Assembly: GCA_020634885.1 (NCBI GenBank)
Contig: JACKAW010000002.1
Coordinates: forward strand, 496,001 to 560,000
Direction: 5' to 3'
Length of the DNA: 64,000 nt
From: Anaerolineales bacterium
Lineage (GTDB): Bacteria > Chloroflexota > Anaerolineae > Anaerolineales > Villigracilaceae
The notes under the pieces: model-generated
Databases searched by the model: none
What the model was told of the DNA's origin: nothing
Seen by the model: only the letters and a program-made list of their open reading frames with translations
Position numbers and translations under genes: made by a program
Shown here: positions 41,928 to 50,008 of the stretch, one piece after another
How the letters are laid out: every line of letters begins with the position of its first letter
Position numbering within the stretch: position 1 is the stretch's first letter

Positions 41928-42971
41928 TTACGGGCATCCGCCGCCGGCGGCATCAGGAACGCAGGTGGTGGGCTCTGGTTCGGTGGGAACGGGCGTCAGT
42001 AGAGGAGTATTGGAATCGAGGTTGTTATTTCCGCACATCCTGGCGGGCAGGAAACCCGTCTTACAGCCGAGGAAATAAACGGTGGCGATCAATCCGACGA
42101 TAACGACTGTCCCTAAAACGCCTGTTGCTGTTGGTTTTGGCTTGGGTTTTGGCTTCGGTGTGGGTTTTGCAGCGCCCTGAGTTGAACCGCTGGATGATGT
42201 GTTGACGAAATCCCTGCCATCTACATCGCCGTCTCCATCCCAATCGCCGGGGGTTGCCGAATCGTTATTTTTTCCCTTACCTGCCAAAAGGATGTGCTCG
42301 CGGGTCTGGGCGGAGGGTTTGGGTTTTCTTTTCATTCTGATAAATGTGGGCACGGCAACAACACCGACGATAATCACAATGGCAAAAGCGGTGGGTCCTA
42401 CGGGGAACGATGCACCATCGTCATCATCTGGAATATTGCAATGAACGCCGGTATTGCCTGAACCATCTTCTACAATTTCCGGGGTGCCACCGTCCCAGTA
42501 GCAGGCTGCGGTTAACCCGAGACAGAGATCGAAGGTGCAGACATCTTCCCAATCGTTGTCTCCGTCGGTTGAGCCATCGTTGCCTGCGGAGGTAATCACA
42601 GGTTCAGCCGTGGGCGTGGGGGTAACTTCAAAGACAGGCGCATTTTGGGTGGGGTCTTGTGTCGGTTTCGCTTGAATTGGCAGGGGGGTGCTGGTTGGCT
42701 CAGGCAATGGGGTTGGGCTGGGAGTAGCGGTGATCACGGAGGGCGGGTTGGGGTTCCCACCGCCAGGTTGGCTGCCGCCTCCATTGCCGTCACTATCATC
42801 TGTGTCGTCTGAACCGTTGTCACCGCCGGAGGGCGGGCAGGGAATTGTTGCGCCTGTGGCGGGGTCGGTGCAGGTGGTTTGGGCTTGGGCAACGGTCACC
42901 CCGCCCAACGGTCCAAATAATGAGGCGGTGAGTACAAGCAATAAAACTATGGTTAAAAGTCGGCTTTTCAT
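41928..42971 (-). CDS. Exported membrane protein with Thr/Pro linkers and EF-hand/dockerin-like loop
   Basis: The 347-residue protein has a signal peptide, the N-terminal motif TCTDPATGATIPCP also seen in the gene at 37575-39314, Gly/Asp and Thr/Pro-rich linkers, a Cys-rich short domain (CTFDLCLGLTAACYWD), and two further hydrophobic segments (about 193-215 and 291-312). Between them lies GDWDGDGDVDGRDF, which fits one calcium-binding dockerin/EF-hand-like loop. The order is unusual and no family is recognised. AAAGGAG precedes the start, and its promoter region carries palindromic box 2. Confidence 0.65.
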   Translation of the reverse strand: MKSRLLTIVLLLVLTASLFGPLGGVTVAQAQTTCTDPATGATIPCPPSGGDNGSDDTDDSDGNGGGSQPGGGNPNPPSVITATPSPTPLPEPTSTPLPIQAKPTQDPTQNAPVFEVTPTPTAEPVITSAGNDGSTDGDNDWEDVCTFDLCLGLTAACYWDGGTPEIVEDGSGNTGVHCNIPDDDDGASFPVGPTAFAIVIIVGVVAVPTFIRMKRKPKPSAQTREHILLAGKGKNNDSATPGDWDGDGDVDGRDFVNTSSSGSTQGAAKPTPKPKPKPKPTATGVLGTVVIVGLIATVYFLGCKTGFLPARMCGNNNLDSNTPLLTPVPTEPEPTTCVPDAAGGGCP

Positions 42972-43030
42972 GGAATTCTCCTTTAAAAGATTTATAAAAT
43001 TTGTACCGGTATTATCCTGAAGAAGAATGA

Positions 43031-43058
43031 TTTTGTCGGTGGGGTTAACCCTACTATT
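43031..43058. promoter_or_regulatory. Palindromic operator-like box 2
   Basis: GTGGGGTTAACCCTAC (43039-43054) inside TTTTGTCGGTGGGGTTAACC... differs from box 1 at about two positions. It lies about 68 bp upstream of the 41928-42971 start, as box 1 lies about 66 bp upstream of its gene. Confidence 0.6.
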
Positions 43059-43159
43059 GCCCCTACCTTTTATAGGAAAATGGTCATGTTATACTGAGTG
43101 CAACTTCTCAAATCCGGCGGTGTTTAGTTATTCAAGTTCCGCCGGTAAGGTTTCTCAAC

Positions 43160-43732
43160 TTGTCGGAAATGGAATATCGTGAAGAAGACGTGTTAGCCCG
43201 TGCCTCCACAGGCGACCGGGATGCGTTTGGCGAACTTTACGAGCGTTACGCCGAGCGCATTTTTAACTATGTGTACTATCGCACCGGAAATCAGCACGAT
43301 GCCGAAGACCTCACGGCGCGTGTTTTTCAACGGGCAATGAACCACATAAAAAACTACACGGATCGGGGCGTTCCATTTTCGGCATGGCTTTATCGCATTG
43401 CCCACAATCTTGTGGCGAACTGGCATCGTGACCGCAGCCGAAAGCAGGAAATTCCAATTGATGATCTGCCCATTCTTCCAACCAAGGGCGAACATCCTGA
43501 AAGAAACCTGATGCGCTCGCAGGAACAAGATGCCCTGTTGCGGATGATCCGCAAGCTGCCGCCGGAACGACAAAACCTGCTGATCTTAAAGTTCGTCGAA
43601 GATATGTCGAACGCCGAGATCGGCAAGATCATGGGTAGAAGCGAAGGAGCCGTGAAGAGCCTGTATCACCGTACTCTTCTGGCACTTCGAGATCAACTGG
43701 ATGACCAACATCTTAATCTTGAAGGAGAGTAA
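43160..43732 (+). CDS. ECF-like sigma-70 family RNA polymerase sigma factor
   Basis: The 190-residue protein has sigma region 2 (about 22-95; DAFGELYERYAERIFNYVYYRTGNQHDAEDLTARVF, FSAWLYRIAHNLVANWHR) and region 4 (about 128-182; LPPERQNLLILKFVEDMSNAEIGKIMGRSEGAVKSLYHR), with no region 1 or 3. It redirects RNA polymerase to a small gene set. The start is uncertain: TTG at 43160 with AAGG 9 nt upstream, or ATG at 43169. degV follows 3 nt later. The expected anti-sigma factor is not obvious; the small membrane protein at 44597 is one candidate. Confidence 0.9.
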   Translation: MSEMEYREEDVLARASTGDRDAFGELYERYAERIFNYVYYRTGNQHDAEDLTARVFQRAMNHIKNYTDRGVPFSAWLYRIAHNLVANWHRDRSRKQEIPIDDLPILPTKGEHPERNLMRSQEQDALLRMIRKLPPERQNLLILKFVEDMSNAEIGKIMGRSEGAVKSLYHRTLLALRDQLDDQHLNLEGE

Positions 43733-43735
43733 ACC

Positions 43736-44587
43736 ATGGCAGTACGAATCGTTACCGATGGGGCAGTAGATCTTCCAGCAGCGTGGTACAAAGAGTTTGA
43801 TATCCACCGTATCCCGATCAATGTACATTTTGGGGAAGAAAAGACCTATGTTCAGGATGAAGAGCTAAGTCTCGATGAGTTCTACAAACTGGTAGACAGC
43901 AAAACCCTTCCTCACCCCAAAACCTCCCAGCCATCCCCGCATCAATTTGTTGAGTACTACAAGAAGATCGCCCAACCTGGCGATACCATTCTTTCCATTC
44001 ACATCACCAGCAAACTTTCCGGCACGTATGCTTCATCTGTTTCTGCGGCAGAAGAACTCAAAGGAACCTACAATGTGATTCCAGTAGATACCCTGTGCGG
44101 AACGATGGGGACTGCATTCATGTGCCGCTCTGCCCGTCAAATGGAACGCGCTGGTAAAAGCATGGAAGAGATCGTCAAATTCATTGAAGGCATCCGTTCA
44201 CAGACGCATGTGATCCTTACGCTGGATACCCTCGAATATGCCCGCCGCAGCGGACGAGTTGGCGCATTGCGCTCTGCGTTGGCATCTGCCCTTAACCTAA
44301 AACCGATTGCCCTGCTTCAAGATGGCGTAGTGGATATGGTGGATCGTGTCCGCACCCGCAAAGGTGCGATTGAGCGTGTGCTTGAACTTGCAAAAGAAAA
44401 GGTCGGCGATAAACCCGTACATGTGGGCGTTGTTCACGCGCGGGATGAAGCCACGAGTCAATCTCTGTTGGAAGAGGCAAAGAAACGCCTGAATGTCAAA
44501 GAGACTTTTTCTTCAGACCTTGCCATTTCTTTGGTCATTAATTTCGGACCCGGAACCGTGGGTCTTGTGTTGTACCCTGTTGAATAA
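43736..44587 (+). CDS. DegV family fatty-acid-binding protein
   Basis: The 283-residue protein has the two-domain DegV fold: N-terminal VRIVTDGAVDLP, then HPKTSQPSPHQF and HITSKLSGTYASS (loops that bind the carboxylate of fatty acid), and a C-terminal half with NLKPIALLQDGVVDMVDRVRTRKGAIERVL. DegV/FakB proteins deliver fatty acids to a kinase (FakA) for phospholipid synthesis; fakA is not in the window. It lies 3 nt after the sigma factor and 9 nt before a small membrane protein, so all three are likely one operon. Confidence 0.9.
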   Translation: MAVRIVTDGAVDLPAAWYKEFDIHRIPINVHFGEEKTYVQDEELSLDEFYKLVDSKTLPHPKTSQPSPHQFVEYYKKIAQPGDTILSIHITSKLSGTYASSVSAAEELKGTYNVIPVDTLCGTMGTAFMCRSARQMERAGKSMEEIVKFIEGIRSQTHVILTLDTLEYARRSGRVGALRSALASALNLKPIALLQDGVVDMVDRVRTRKGAIERVLELAKEKVGDKPVHVGVVHARDEATSQSLLEEAKKRLNVKETFSSDLAISLVINFGPGTVGLVLYPVE

Positions 44588-44596
44588 ATTGGAACG

Positions 44597-44869
44597 GTGA
44601 ACGTGAAGCGGACATCCCCCTCCCCAGAAGATATTGAATCCCTTGAAACGCATCTCTCTCAGACGTTACAGCGGGTTGCGCCTCCGAGCGGCATGATCCA
44701 ACGCCTGAGCGGACGCATTCAAATGCCGACCCGTTCTGAGATTCGTTTGCGCATTACCGATTGGCGGCGTTTGTTTGTGGTCTTTGGCGGTGTGATGTCT
44801 GGTATGTTGCTGTTGGTAACGCTTGCACGGGCGTTCTACTATCTTGTTGGACGCAGAGATGCAATGTAA
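44597..44869 (+). CDS. Small single-pass membrane protein
   Basis: The 90-residue protein has a polar N-terminal half (about 1-55) and one membrane segment (about 60-83; LFVVFGGVMSGMLLLVTLARAFYYLV). GTG codons at 44597 or 44603 could start it; no ATG fits. No zinc-finger anti-sigma motif (HxxxCxxC) is present, yet its operon position with a sigma factor makes an anti-sigma or accessory role possible. Unrecognised family. Confidence 0.6.
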   Translation: MNVKRTSPSPEDIESLETHLSQTLQRVAPPSGMIQRLSGRIQMPTRSEIRLRITDWRRLFVVFGGVMSGMLLLVTLARAFYYLVGRRDAM

Positions 44870-44885
44870 TTAAAGTTAAATAGTC

Positions 44886-44918
44886 AAAAGTCCCCAGGAG
44901 CATTCTTGGGGACTTTTC
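44886..44918. terminator. Bidirectional terminator after the sigma-degV operon
   Basis: An 11-bp core stem AAAAGTCCCCA/TGGGGACTTTT with a partly paired loop, between convergent genes. Confidence 0.88.
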
Positions 44919-44920
44919 GT

Positions 44921-45250
44921 TTAATTTTTTAGCAGCCAATCGCACAAGCGCTTTGCTTCGGCAACAAGGTCTGCATCTACGGGGAGGTTGAATTCTTCAG
45001 TGACGCGCAAGGTCAAATGGTCAGCGACTCGTTCCAGGTCAGGGGGGAGAGGCGCAGCTTCCTTGATAAAGGCAAGCAGATCATGGGCAGAGCGGCTTGG
45101 CAGGGGCGTCCCTTTGCGGGTGAGATAATCTCGAATGGCAATGCCTGCCGCGCGGCGGGCGCAAACTCGTGCCTGTCCTTCATTTCCTTTTGATCTAGCT
45201 TGTTCTGCGCGTTGAAATTCGATTTGGATTTCGTTATTTATGTTTTCCAT
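44921..45250 (-). CDS. Small helical hypothetical protein (HEPN-like)
   Basis: The 109-residue, all-helical soluble protein has a first helix rich in A/R/E (EFQRAEQARSKGNEGQARVCARRAAGIAIRDYL) and a final amphipathic helix ending in AKRLCDWLLKN. The pattern resembles small HEPN-type proteins, but the RNase motif (Rx4-6H) is absent. TATAAT lies exactly 6 nt before the ATG (leaderless pattern), back-to-back with the S41 protease promoter. Function unknown. Confidence 0.6.
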   Translation of the reverse strand: MENINNEIQIEFQRAEQARSKGNEGQARVCARRAAGIAIRDYLTRKGTPLPSRSAHDLLAFIKEAAPLPPDLERVADHLTLRVTEEFNLPVDADLVAEAKRLCDWLLKN

Positions 45251-45256
45251 GTAACG

Positions 45257-45280
45257 ATTATAAACACCCGCAGGTATAAT
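45257..45280. promoter_or_regulatory. Divergent TATAAT boxes
   Basis: Minus-strand TATAAT (45257-45262) serves the small helical protein, with 6 nt to its ATG. Plus-strand TATAAT (45275-45280) serves the S41 protease gene. They are 12 bp apart, so the two promoters cannot both be occupied. Confidence 0.55.
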
Positions 45281-45306
45281 TGAAAAACTTTTTAGGAGGC
45301 TGACGT

Positions 45307-47823
45307 ATGAAGAAAAAATGGTTTTCTATTTTTAGTTTTATCGCTGTATTGAGTTTGGCAGTAACTGCCTGTGGGGGATTGCAGCCCCTTGTATCGAATG
45401 ACTCGGGTGAAGAATCTGCTGAGCCCGGCATGGAGGCTGTTGCGTCACAGGGAGAAGGTCCCACGGTGGTGACAGGGAGTGTGGCGTACACCGACCTGTT
45501 CTTCACCATGGGTGTTGCCGAACCGATCGTGATTTTGGAAGATCAGGGTGGTTTTGTGACGCGCGACCGCAAGTTCCTCATTCCAACTGAATCTCAGGTG
45601 ATGGGGCAGATCACGTCCGATTTTTACACATCTCCTTTTACCTATAGTTTGACTTTGCCCGCTGTGCCGAGTGGTACGCTTCATGATGTGGATAATGACG
45701 GCGAGACCGATACCGGTGTGATGATCTTTGCCGTGGCGTATTGGACCAATACCTGGGGTGACCCATATTTGGAACGCCGCGATCAGGGCGGCGGTGGCTG
45801 GTCTAGTGCGTATGCCTCTACCCGTGTGAGTACAGATAGCGATTCGTTCCTCGAAGTGTTTGGTGGTCAATATCTGGTGTACGCACCAGATGCGAACCAG
45901 CAATTCCCTTCCGATTTTGGCACGGATGAGAAATTATTCACCGAAGATGACCCCATGATGGACTTGCCCGCCGGTTGGTCTATGATCGATATGGATCAGT
46001 CTCCGTTTGTGATTGATCGTTCCGAAAACCCTACTCTGGACTTGTACGAACCTGAAAGCTCTGCATTGGATGATTTCTCGGATATGAGCTACACCGAAGC
46101 CTTCGATGCCATGCTGGAAAAGTTCCGCAACGAGTACGCTTTCACAGAATACAAGAATGTGGATTGGGACGCACGTGATAAGGAATTCCGCCCGCGCTTT
46201 GAAGAGGCAGAAAAAGCCAACGATGCGCACCTGTTTGCGCTGGCATTGCGTGATTTCCTATGGTCCATCCCCGATACGCATGTTGGCATGGATACATCGG
46301 CATTGAATGCTGATTTCTCAGCCGATATTGCTGGAGGGATCGGGATCGCACTGGGTGAAACCAGCGATGGTCAGATCGTGGTGCGTTTTGTAACCCCCGG
46401 CGGACCCGCAGAAGAAGCTGGAGTTCAGTTTGGCGCACAAGTGACCGCTTTGGATGGCGCTCCGATTGATGAATTTGTTTCGGCGGTTGTGCCGTGGTCT
46501 TCGCCGTTTAGCAACCCCGAGATCAAACGTTTGCAGCAGCTTCGTTATGCCACCCGCTTCCGTGCTGATAAGGAGCAGGTGGAATTGACCTTCATCAACC
46601 CCGGCGGCTCCGAGCAGACAGTTGCCTTGGATGTGGTCGCCGAGCGTGATAGCTTTGGCATTACGTCCTTCTATGCGGGAGAACCTGCTACATCTCTGCC
46701 GGTGGATTTTGAGATTCTGCCCAGCGGGTATGGATACATCAAGATCACCAGCTTCTCTGAAAATCAGGTTCTCTCCATTCAAGCATGGGAATACGCGCTT
46801 CAATACTTCATCGATAATGAAGTGCCCGGCGTGATCCTGGATATGCGTCACAATGGTGGCGGCAGCGGCTGGCTTGCAGACCAGATGGCGGCTTACTTCT
46901 TCAAGGAAGAAACCATCGTAGGCAAAGGCGCTTCTTATGATGATGTGACCGGCGAATTTTATATGGATCCCGCAAGTGAAGCCTTAATGCTTCCGCCACG
47001 CGAGGGTTTGCAGTATAGCGGACCAGTAGTAGTGATGGTGGGACCGGCGTGTGTCTCGGCTTGTGAGTTCTTCTCGTATGCCATGACCGTCAATGACCGC
47101 GCGATCATTGTGGGTGAGTACCCAACTTCTGGTGCGGGCGGAGGCGTGGAAGCCTTCTTGATGCCGGGTGATACCTATGTCCAACTTACCGTATCCCGCC
47201 AGATGGATGCGGATGGAAACATCCATATCGAAGGCGGCGGTGTGGCGCCGGATGTACGCGTGCCAGTGACGGTGGAAACTTTCCAGCGCGAATTGGAAGG
47301 TGAAGATGTGATTCTCGAAGCAGCCGAGAAAGTGATCAGCCAGCCCAAGGGCGCGGGGGTTACCCCGTCTGCGCCGCCCAAGATCGCCACACAGGCTGAA
47401 TCTGAAAATGCTTTTGCGGCAGGCGCCAAATTTGTGGAAGATAAAAAGCGAGAAACCTACACCGATGCAGAACTCTCTTCTCCCGGTGTGTTGACCTATA
47501 CCGTACCGCTCGCAAAATCTGAAACATTGATCTGGGCGTATTACTGGTGTACGACCACTACCGAAATTTTGGATCAAAACTTTAGCCAGATCGAAGTCCA
47601 ATTTGAATTGAATGGGCAGGTGGTGCCTCTCGATCAATTTGCGGTGAATGACCTTCCCGCTGGCGGGAACCAGTGCCGCATTATCTACACAGCGCTTTCA
47701 GATTGGCAGACTGGCGAAAATACATTGAAAACCTCTGTGACCTTCAAGAGCAAGATCAATGATGGTATGGGCGATTACGAAGCCGGAGATTATGTTTCCA
47801 TTTATTCGGTGTTCGTGCCGTAG
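45307..47823 (+). CDS. S41 family C-terminal-processing-type peptidase, lipoprotein
   Basis: The 838-residue lipoprotein (lipobox Cys at residue 22) has a beta-rich N-terminal domain (about 50-240), a helical cap, a PDZ domain (about 335-430; GGIGIALGETSDGQ) and an S41 catalytic domain (about 465-640; VPGVILDMRHNGGG at 507-519). The likely nucleophile is S584 in GPACVSACEFF. A C-terminal beta domain (about 690-838) follows. Family members cut C-terminal tails of periplasmic or surface proteins. AGGAGG lies 6 nt before the ATG. The lipid anchor and extra N- and C-terminal domains make it larger than Ctp (about 400-450). Confidence 0.88.
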   Translation: MKKKWFSIFSFIAVLSLAVTACGGLQPLVSNDSGEESAEPGMEAVASQGEGPTVVTGSVAYTDLFFTMGVAEPIVILEDQGGFVTRDRKFLIPTESQVMGQITSDFYTSPFTYSLTLPAVPSGTLHDVDNDGETDTGVMIFAVAYWTNTWGDPYLERRDQGGGGWSSAYASTRVSTDSDSFLEVFGGQYLVYAPDANQQFPSDFGTDEKLFTEDDPMMDLPAGWSMIDMDQSPFVIDRSENPTLDLYEPESSALDDFSDMSYTEAFDAMLEKFRNEYAFTEYKNVDWDARDKEFRPRFEEAEKANDAHLFALALRDFLWSIPDTHVGMDTSALNADFSADIAGGIGIALGETSDGQIVVRFVTPGGPAEEAGVQFGAQVTALDGAPIDEFVSAVVPWSSPFSNPEIKRLQQLRYATRFRADKEQVELTFINPGGSEQTVALDVVAERDSFGITSFYAGEPATSLPVDFEILPSGYGYIKITSFSENQVLSIQAWEYALQYFIDNEVPGVILDMRHNGGGSGWLADQMAAYFFKEETIVGKGASYDDVTGEFYMDPASEALMLPPREGLQYSGPVVVMVGPACVSACEFFSYAMTVNDRAIIVGEYPTSGAGGGVEAFLMPGDTYVQLTVSRQMDADGNIHIEGGGVAPDVRVPVTVETFQRELEGEDVILEAAEKVISQPKGAGVTPSAPPKIATQAESENAFAAGAKFVEDKKRETYTDAELSSPGVLTYTVPLAKSETLIWAYYWCTTTTEILDQNFSQIEVQFELNGQVVPLDQFAVNDLPAGGNQCRIIYTALSDWQTGENTLKTSVTFKSKINDGMGDYEAGDYVSIYSVFVP

Positions 47824-47837
47824 AACTTAACCTGAAA

Positions 47838-47874
47838 CAAAAAAATCCCGCAGAACACCTGCGGGATTTTTTTG
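47838..47874. terminator. Bidirectional terminator after the S41 gene
   Basis: A perfect 16-bp stem CAAAAAAATCCCGCAG/CTGCGGGATTTTTTTG with loop AACAC, between convergent genes. Confidence 0.93.
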
Positions 47875-47884
47875 TTGTTGTAAA

Positions 47885-48568
47885 TTAATCCACAAACCGA
47901 TATTTGATCAGCGCCCAAACAGCTTCGAAAGCATCGTGCAGCTTGATCTTCTTGCCCTGAGAATAATCACGCGGATTGAACGTGATCGGTACTTCAAAAA
48001 TGCGATATTTGCGTTTGAGAATTTTGGCAGTGAACTCTGGCTCAAAGTTAAAACTATTGGCGTGGATGGTCATTCCCGCGATCACTTCTTTGCGGAAGAC
48101 CTTGTAGCCGGTTTCCATATCCGTAAGAATGGTGTCGTATAAAATATTTGTGAACAGGGTTAGCAATTTATTCGCCATCAAATGCCAGAACATGGTCACA
48201 CGATGCGCCCTGCCGAGAAAACGCGAACCATAGACAACGTCTGCTACGCCTTCTTCGATGGGTCGGAGCAATTCAGGGTAATCACGCGGGTCATACTCCA
48301 GGTCGGCATCCTGAATGAGTAAAACATCCCCTTGGGCGGCTCCCATGCCCGTGCGCACAGCAGCTCCCTTGCCCTGATTCTTTTCATGCAGGATGATGTT
48401 AAGACCCTTTCTGCCTTCCCATTGTTTCAAAATGTCGCGTGTGCCGTCTTTTGAACCGTCGTCTACGAGTACGATCTCGTGTGCAAGTTTTGTATCTTGC
48501 ACGCGTTTTACGATGGTCTCTAGGCTTTCAACTTCATTGTAAACGGGGATAATTACGGAAAGTTTCAT
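47885..48568 (-). CDS. Family 2 glycosyltransferase (polyprenyl-phosphate mannose/glucose synthase-like)
   Basis: The 227-residue GT2 enzyme has the GT-A start SVIIPVYNEVESLETIV, VDDGSKDGT, the DxD-type QDADLEYDP (about 91-99) and the acceptor-side ETGYKVFRKEV. It lacks the C-terminal membrane segments of GtrB, so it is the soluble DPM1-like form that makes polyprenyl-phosphate sugar at the membrane surface. TATAAT lies 9 nt before the ATG. A single minus-strand unit. Confidence 0.88.
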   Translation of the reverse strand: MKLSVIIPVYNEVESLETIVKRVQDTKLAHEIVLVDDGSKDGTRDILKQWEGRKGLNIILHEKNQGKGAAVRTGMGAAQGDVLLIQDADLEYDPRDYPELLRPIEEGVADVVYGSRFLGRAHRVTMFWHLMANKLLTLFTNILYDTILTDMETGYKVFRKEVIAGMTIHANSFNFEPEFTAKILKRKYRIFEVPITFNPRDYSQGKKIKLHDAFEAVWALIKYRFVD

Positions 48569-48640
48569 AGTGACTGGATTATAAACGAAAAGAAGTATAA
48601 TTAAATAGCCCGAAAAAATTTATATGGAATCGGTGAATCT

Positions 48641-49972
48641 ATGGTCGTTAGACAACAAACAGGACAACTCTCTACACCTGCGGGCGGGTTTACTCCGCCA
48701 CAGATCAACAGCCTTGAAGATACAGGGCTTTCCACGCTCTGGCTGCAAGACCTGGTATTAAAAGTACTTTATTTTCGCGGCTATCTCACTGGCAGCAAGA
48801 TCGCCGAAGAGATCACCCTCCCATTTGCAGGTGTAACCGACCAACTGCTTACCTCTCTCAAGCAGGAAAAAATGATCGAAGTCAAATCTTCACAGGGTGG
48901 TTTGGGAGAAGGTTCCTATACATTCGGCATTACCGGTCTGGGTGTTGTTCGCGCCCGTGAAGCCCTCGACCGCAGTCAATATGCCGGACCCGCCCCTGTG
49001 CCTTTTGAAGTATATAACGAAGCCATTCGCAAACAAAAAAGCGGACGACTAACCGTCACCACGCGCACCATGCGCCAGATCCTCTCGCAACTGGTGATCT
49101 CAGAAGCGTCTTTTCAACGACTGGGACCCGCACTGAATTCGGGTACTTCCATCTTTATGTATGGACCTCCCGGCAATGGCAAGACCAGTATTGCCCGCGC
49201 ATTTGGCAACATGGTTCTCAGCCAGAGCATGTACATTCCCTACGCCCTCTATCTCGATGGACAAGTCATCAAAGTCTACGATGCGGTCAGCCATCAAATT
49301 TCCAATGAAGGCGATGCAAACGGAAGTTCCACCGGCTCACTGCGCGGCAGTACCCGCCGCGACCCGCGCTGGGTAAAAATTCGCAGACCTTTCATCGTTG
49401 TCGGCGGTGAACTTACATTGGAAGGTCTCGACCTCGTTTTTGACGACACCACAAAATTTTACGAAGCGCCGTTCCAGGTAAAAGCCAATGGCGGCATTCT
49501 CCTCATCGACGACTTCGGACGTCAGCAGGTGCGCCCGCGCGACCTGCTCAACCGTTGGATCGTCCCCCTCGAAAACCGCGTAGACTTCCTGCGCCTGCAT
49601 ACCGGACGCAAAGTGGAAGTGCCCTTCGATGTGCTCATCGTCTTCTCCACCAACCTGCCGCCCAAAGACCTCGTAGACGAAGCCTTCCTGCGCCGTCTGC
49701 GCCACAAGATCGAGATCGGCGACCCATCGTTCGAAGAATATCGTGAGATCTTCAAACGCGTTGCGCAAGACAAACGCGTGGAATACAACGACCAGGGGCT
49801 CGCCTATCTTTTGCAGGAATGGTACATCAAACGCAACCGCAAACTCCGCGCCTCACACCCGCGCGATCTGTGCGACCAGATCATCGATATTTCTTCATAC
49901 ATGTCTGTTCCCGCCGTCATGTCCCGCGAAATGCTCGATAGAGCTGCCAAAGCCTATTTTGTGGATATTTAA
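48641..49972 (+). CDS. AAA-type ATPase with N-terminal winged-helix-like region
   Basis: The 443-residue protein has an N-terminal helical/winged-helix-like part (about 28-110; KVLYFRGYLTGSKIAEEITLP looks like an HTH), an AAA core with Walker A GPPGNGKT (175-182) and Walker B GILLIDDF (about 283-290), and an FSTNLPP sensor-1 motif and a helical lid (R-rich) at the C-terminus. There is no membrane segment. The family occurs beside pilus or secretion genes in some phyla, but here its neighbours are a glycosyltransferase and GDPD. Substrate and role are unknown. Confidence 0.75.
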   Translation: MVVRQQTGQLSTPAGGFTPPQINSLEDTGLSTLWLQDLVLKVLYFRGYLTGSKIAEEITLPFAGVTDQLLTSLKQEKMIEVKSSQGGLGEGSYTFGITGLGVVRAREALDRSQYAGPAPVPFEVYNEAIRKQKSGRLTVTTRTMRQILSQLVISEASFQRLGPALNSGTSIFMYGPPGNGKTSIARAFGNMVLSQSMYIPYALYLDGQVIKVYDAVSHQISNEGDANGSSTGSLRGSTRRDPRWVKIRRPFIVVGGELTLEGLDLVFDDTTKFYEAPFQVKANGGILLIDDFGRQQVRPRDLLNRWIVPLENRVDFLRLHTGRKVEVPFDVLIVFSTNLPPKDLVDEAFLRRLRHKIEIGDPSFEEYREIFKRVAQDKRVEYNDQGLAYLLQEWYIKRNRKLRASHPRDLCDQIIDISSYMSVPAVMSREMLDRAAKAYFVDI

Positions 49973-50008
49973 CCCCCGCCTCTTTATCTGACCTTGAACC
50001 TGCCAGCC

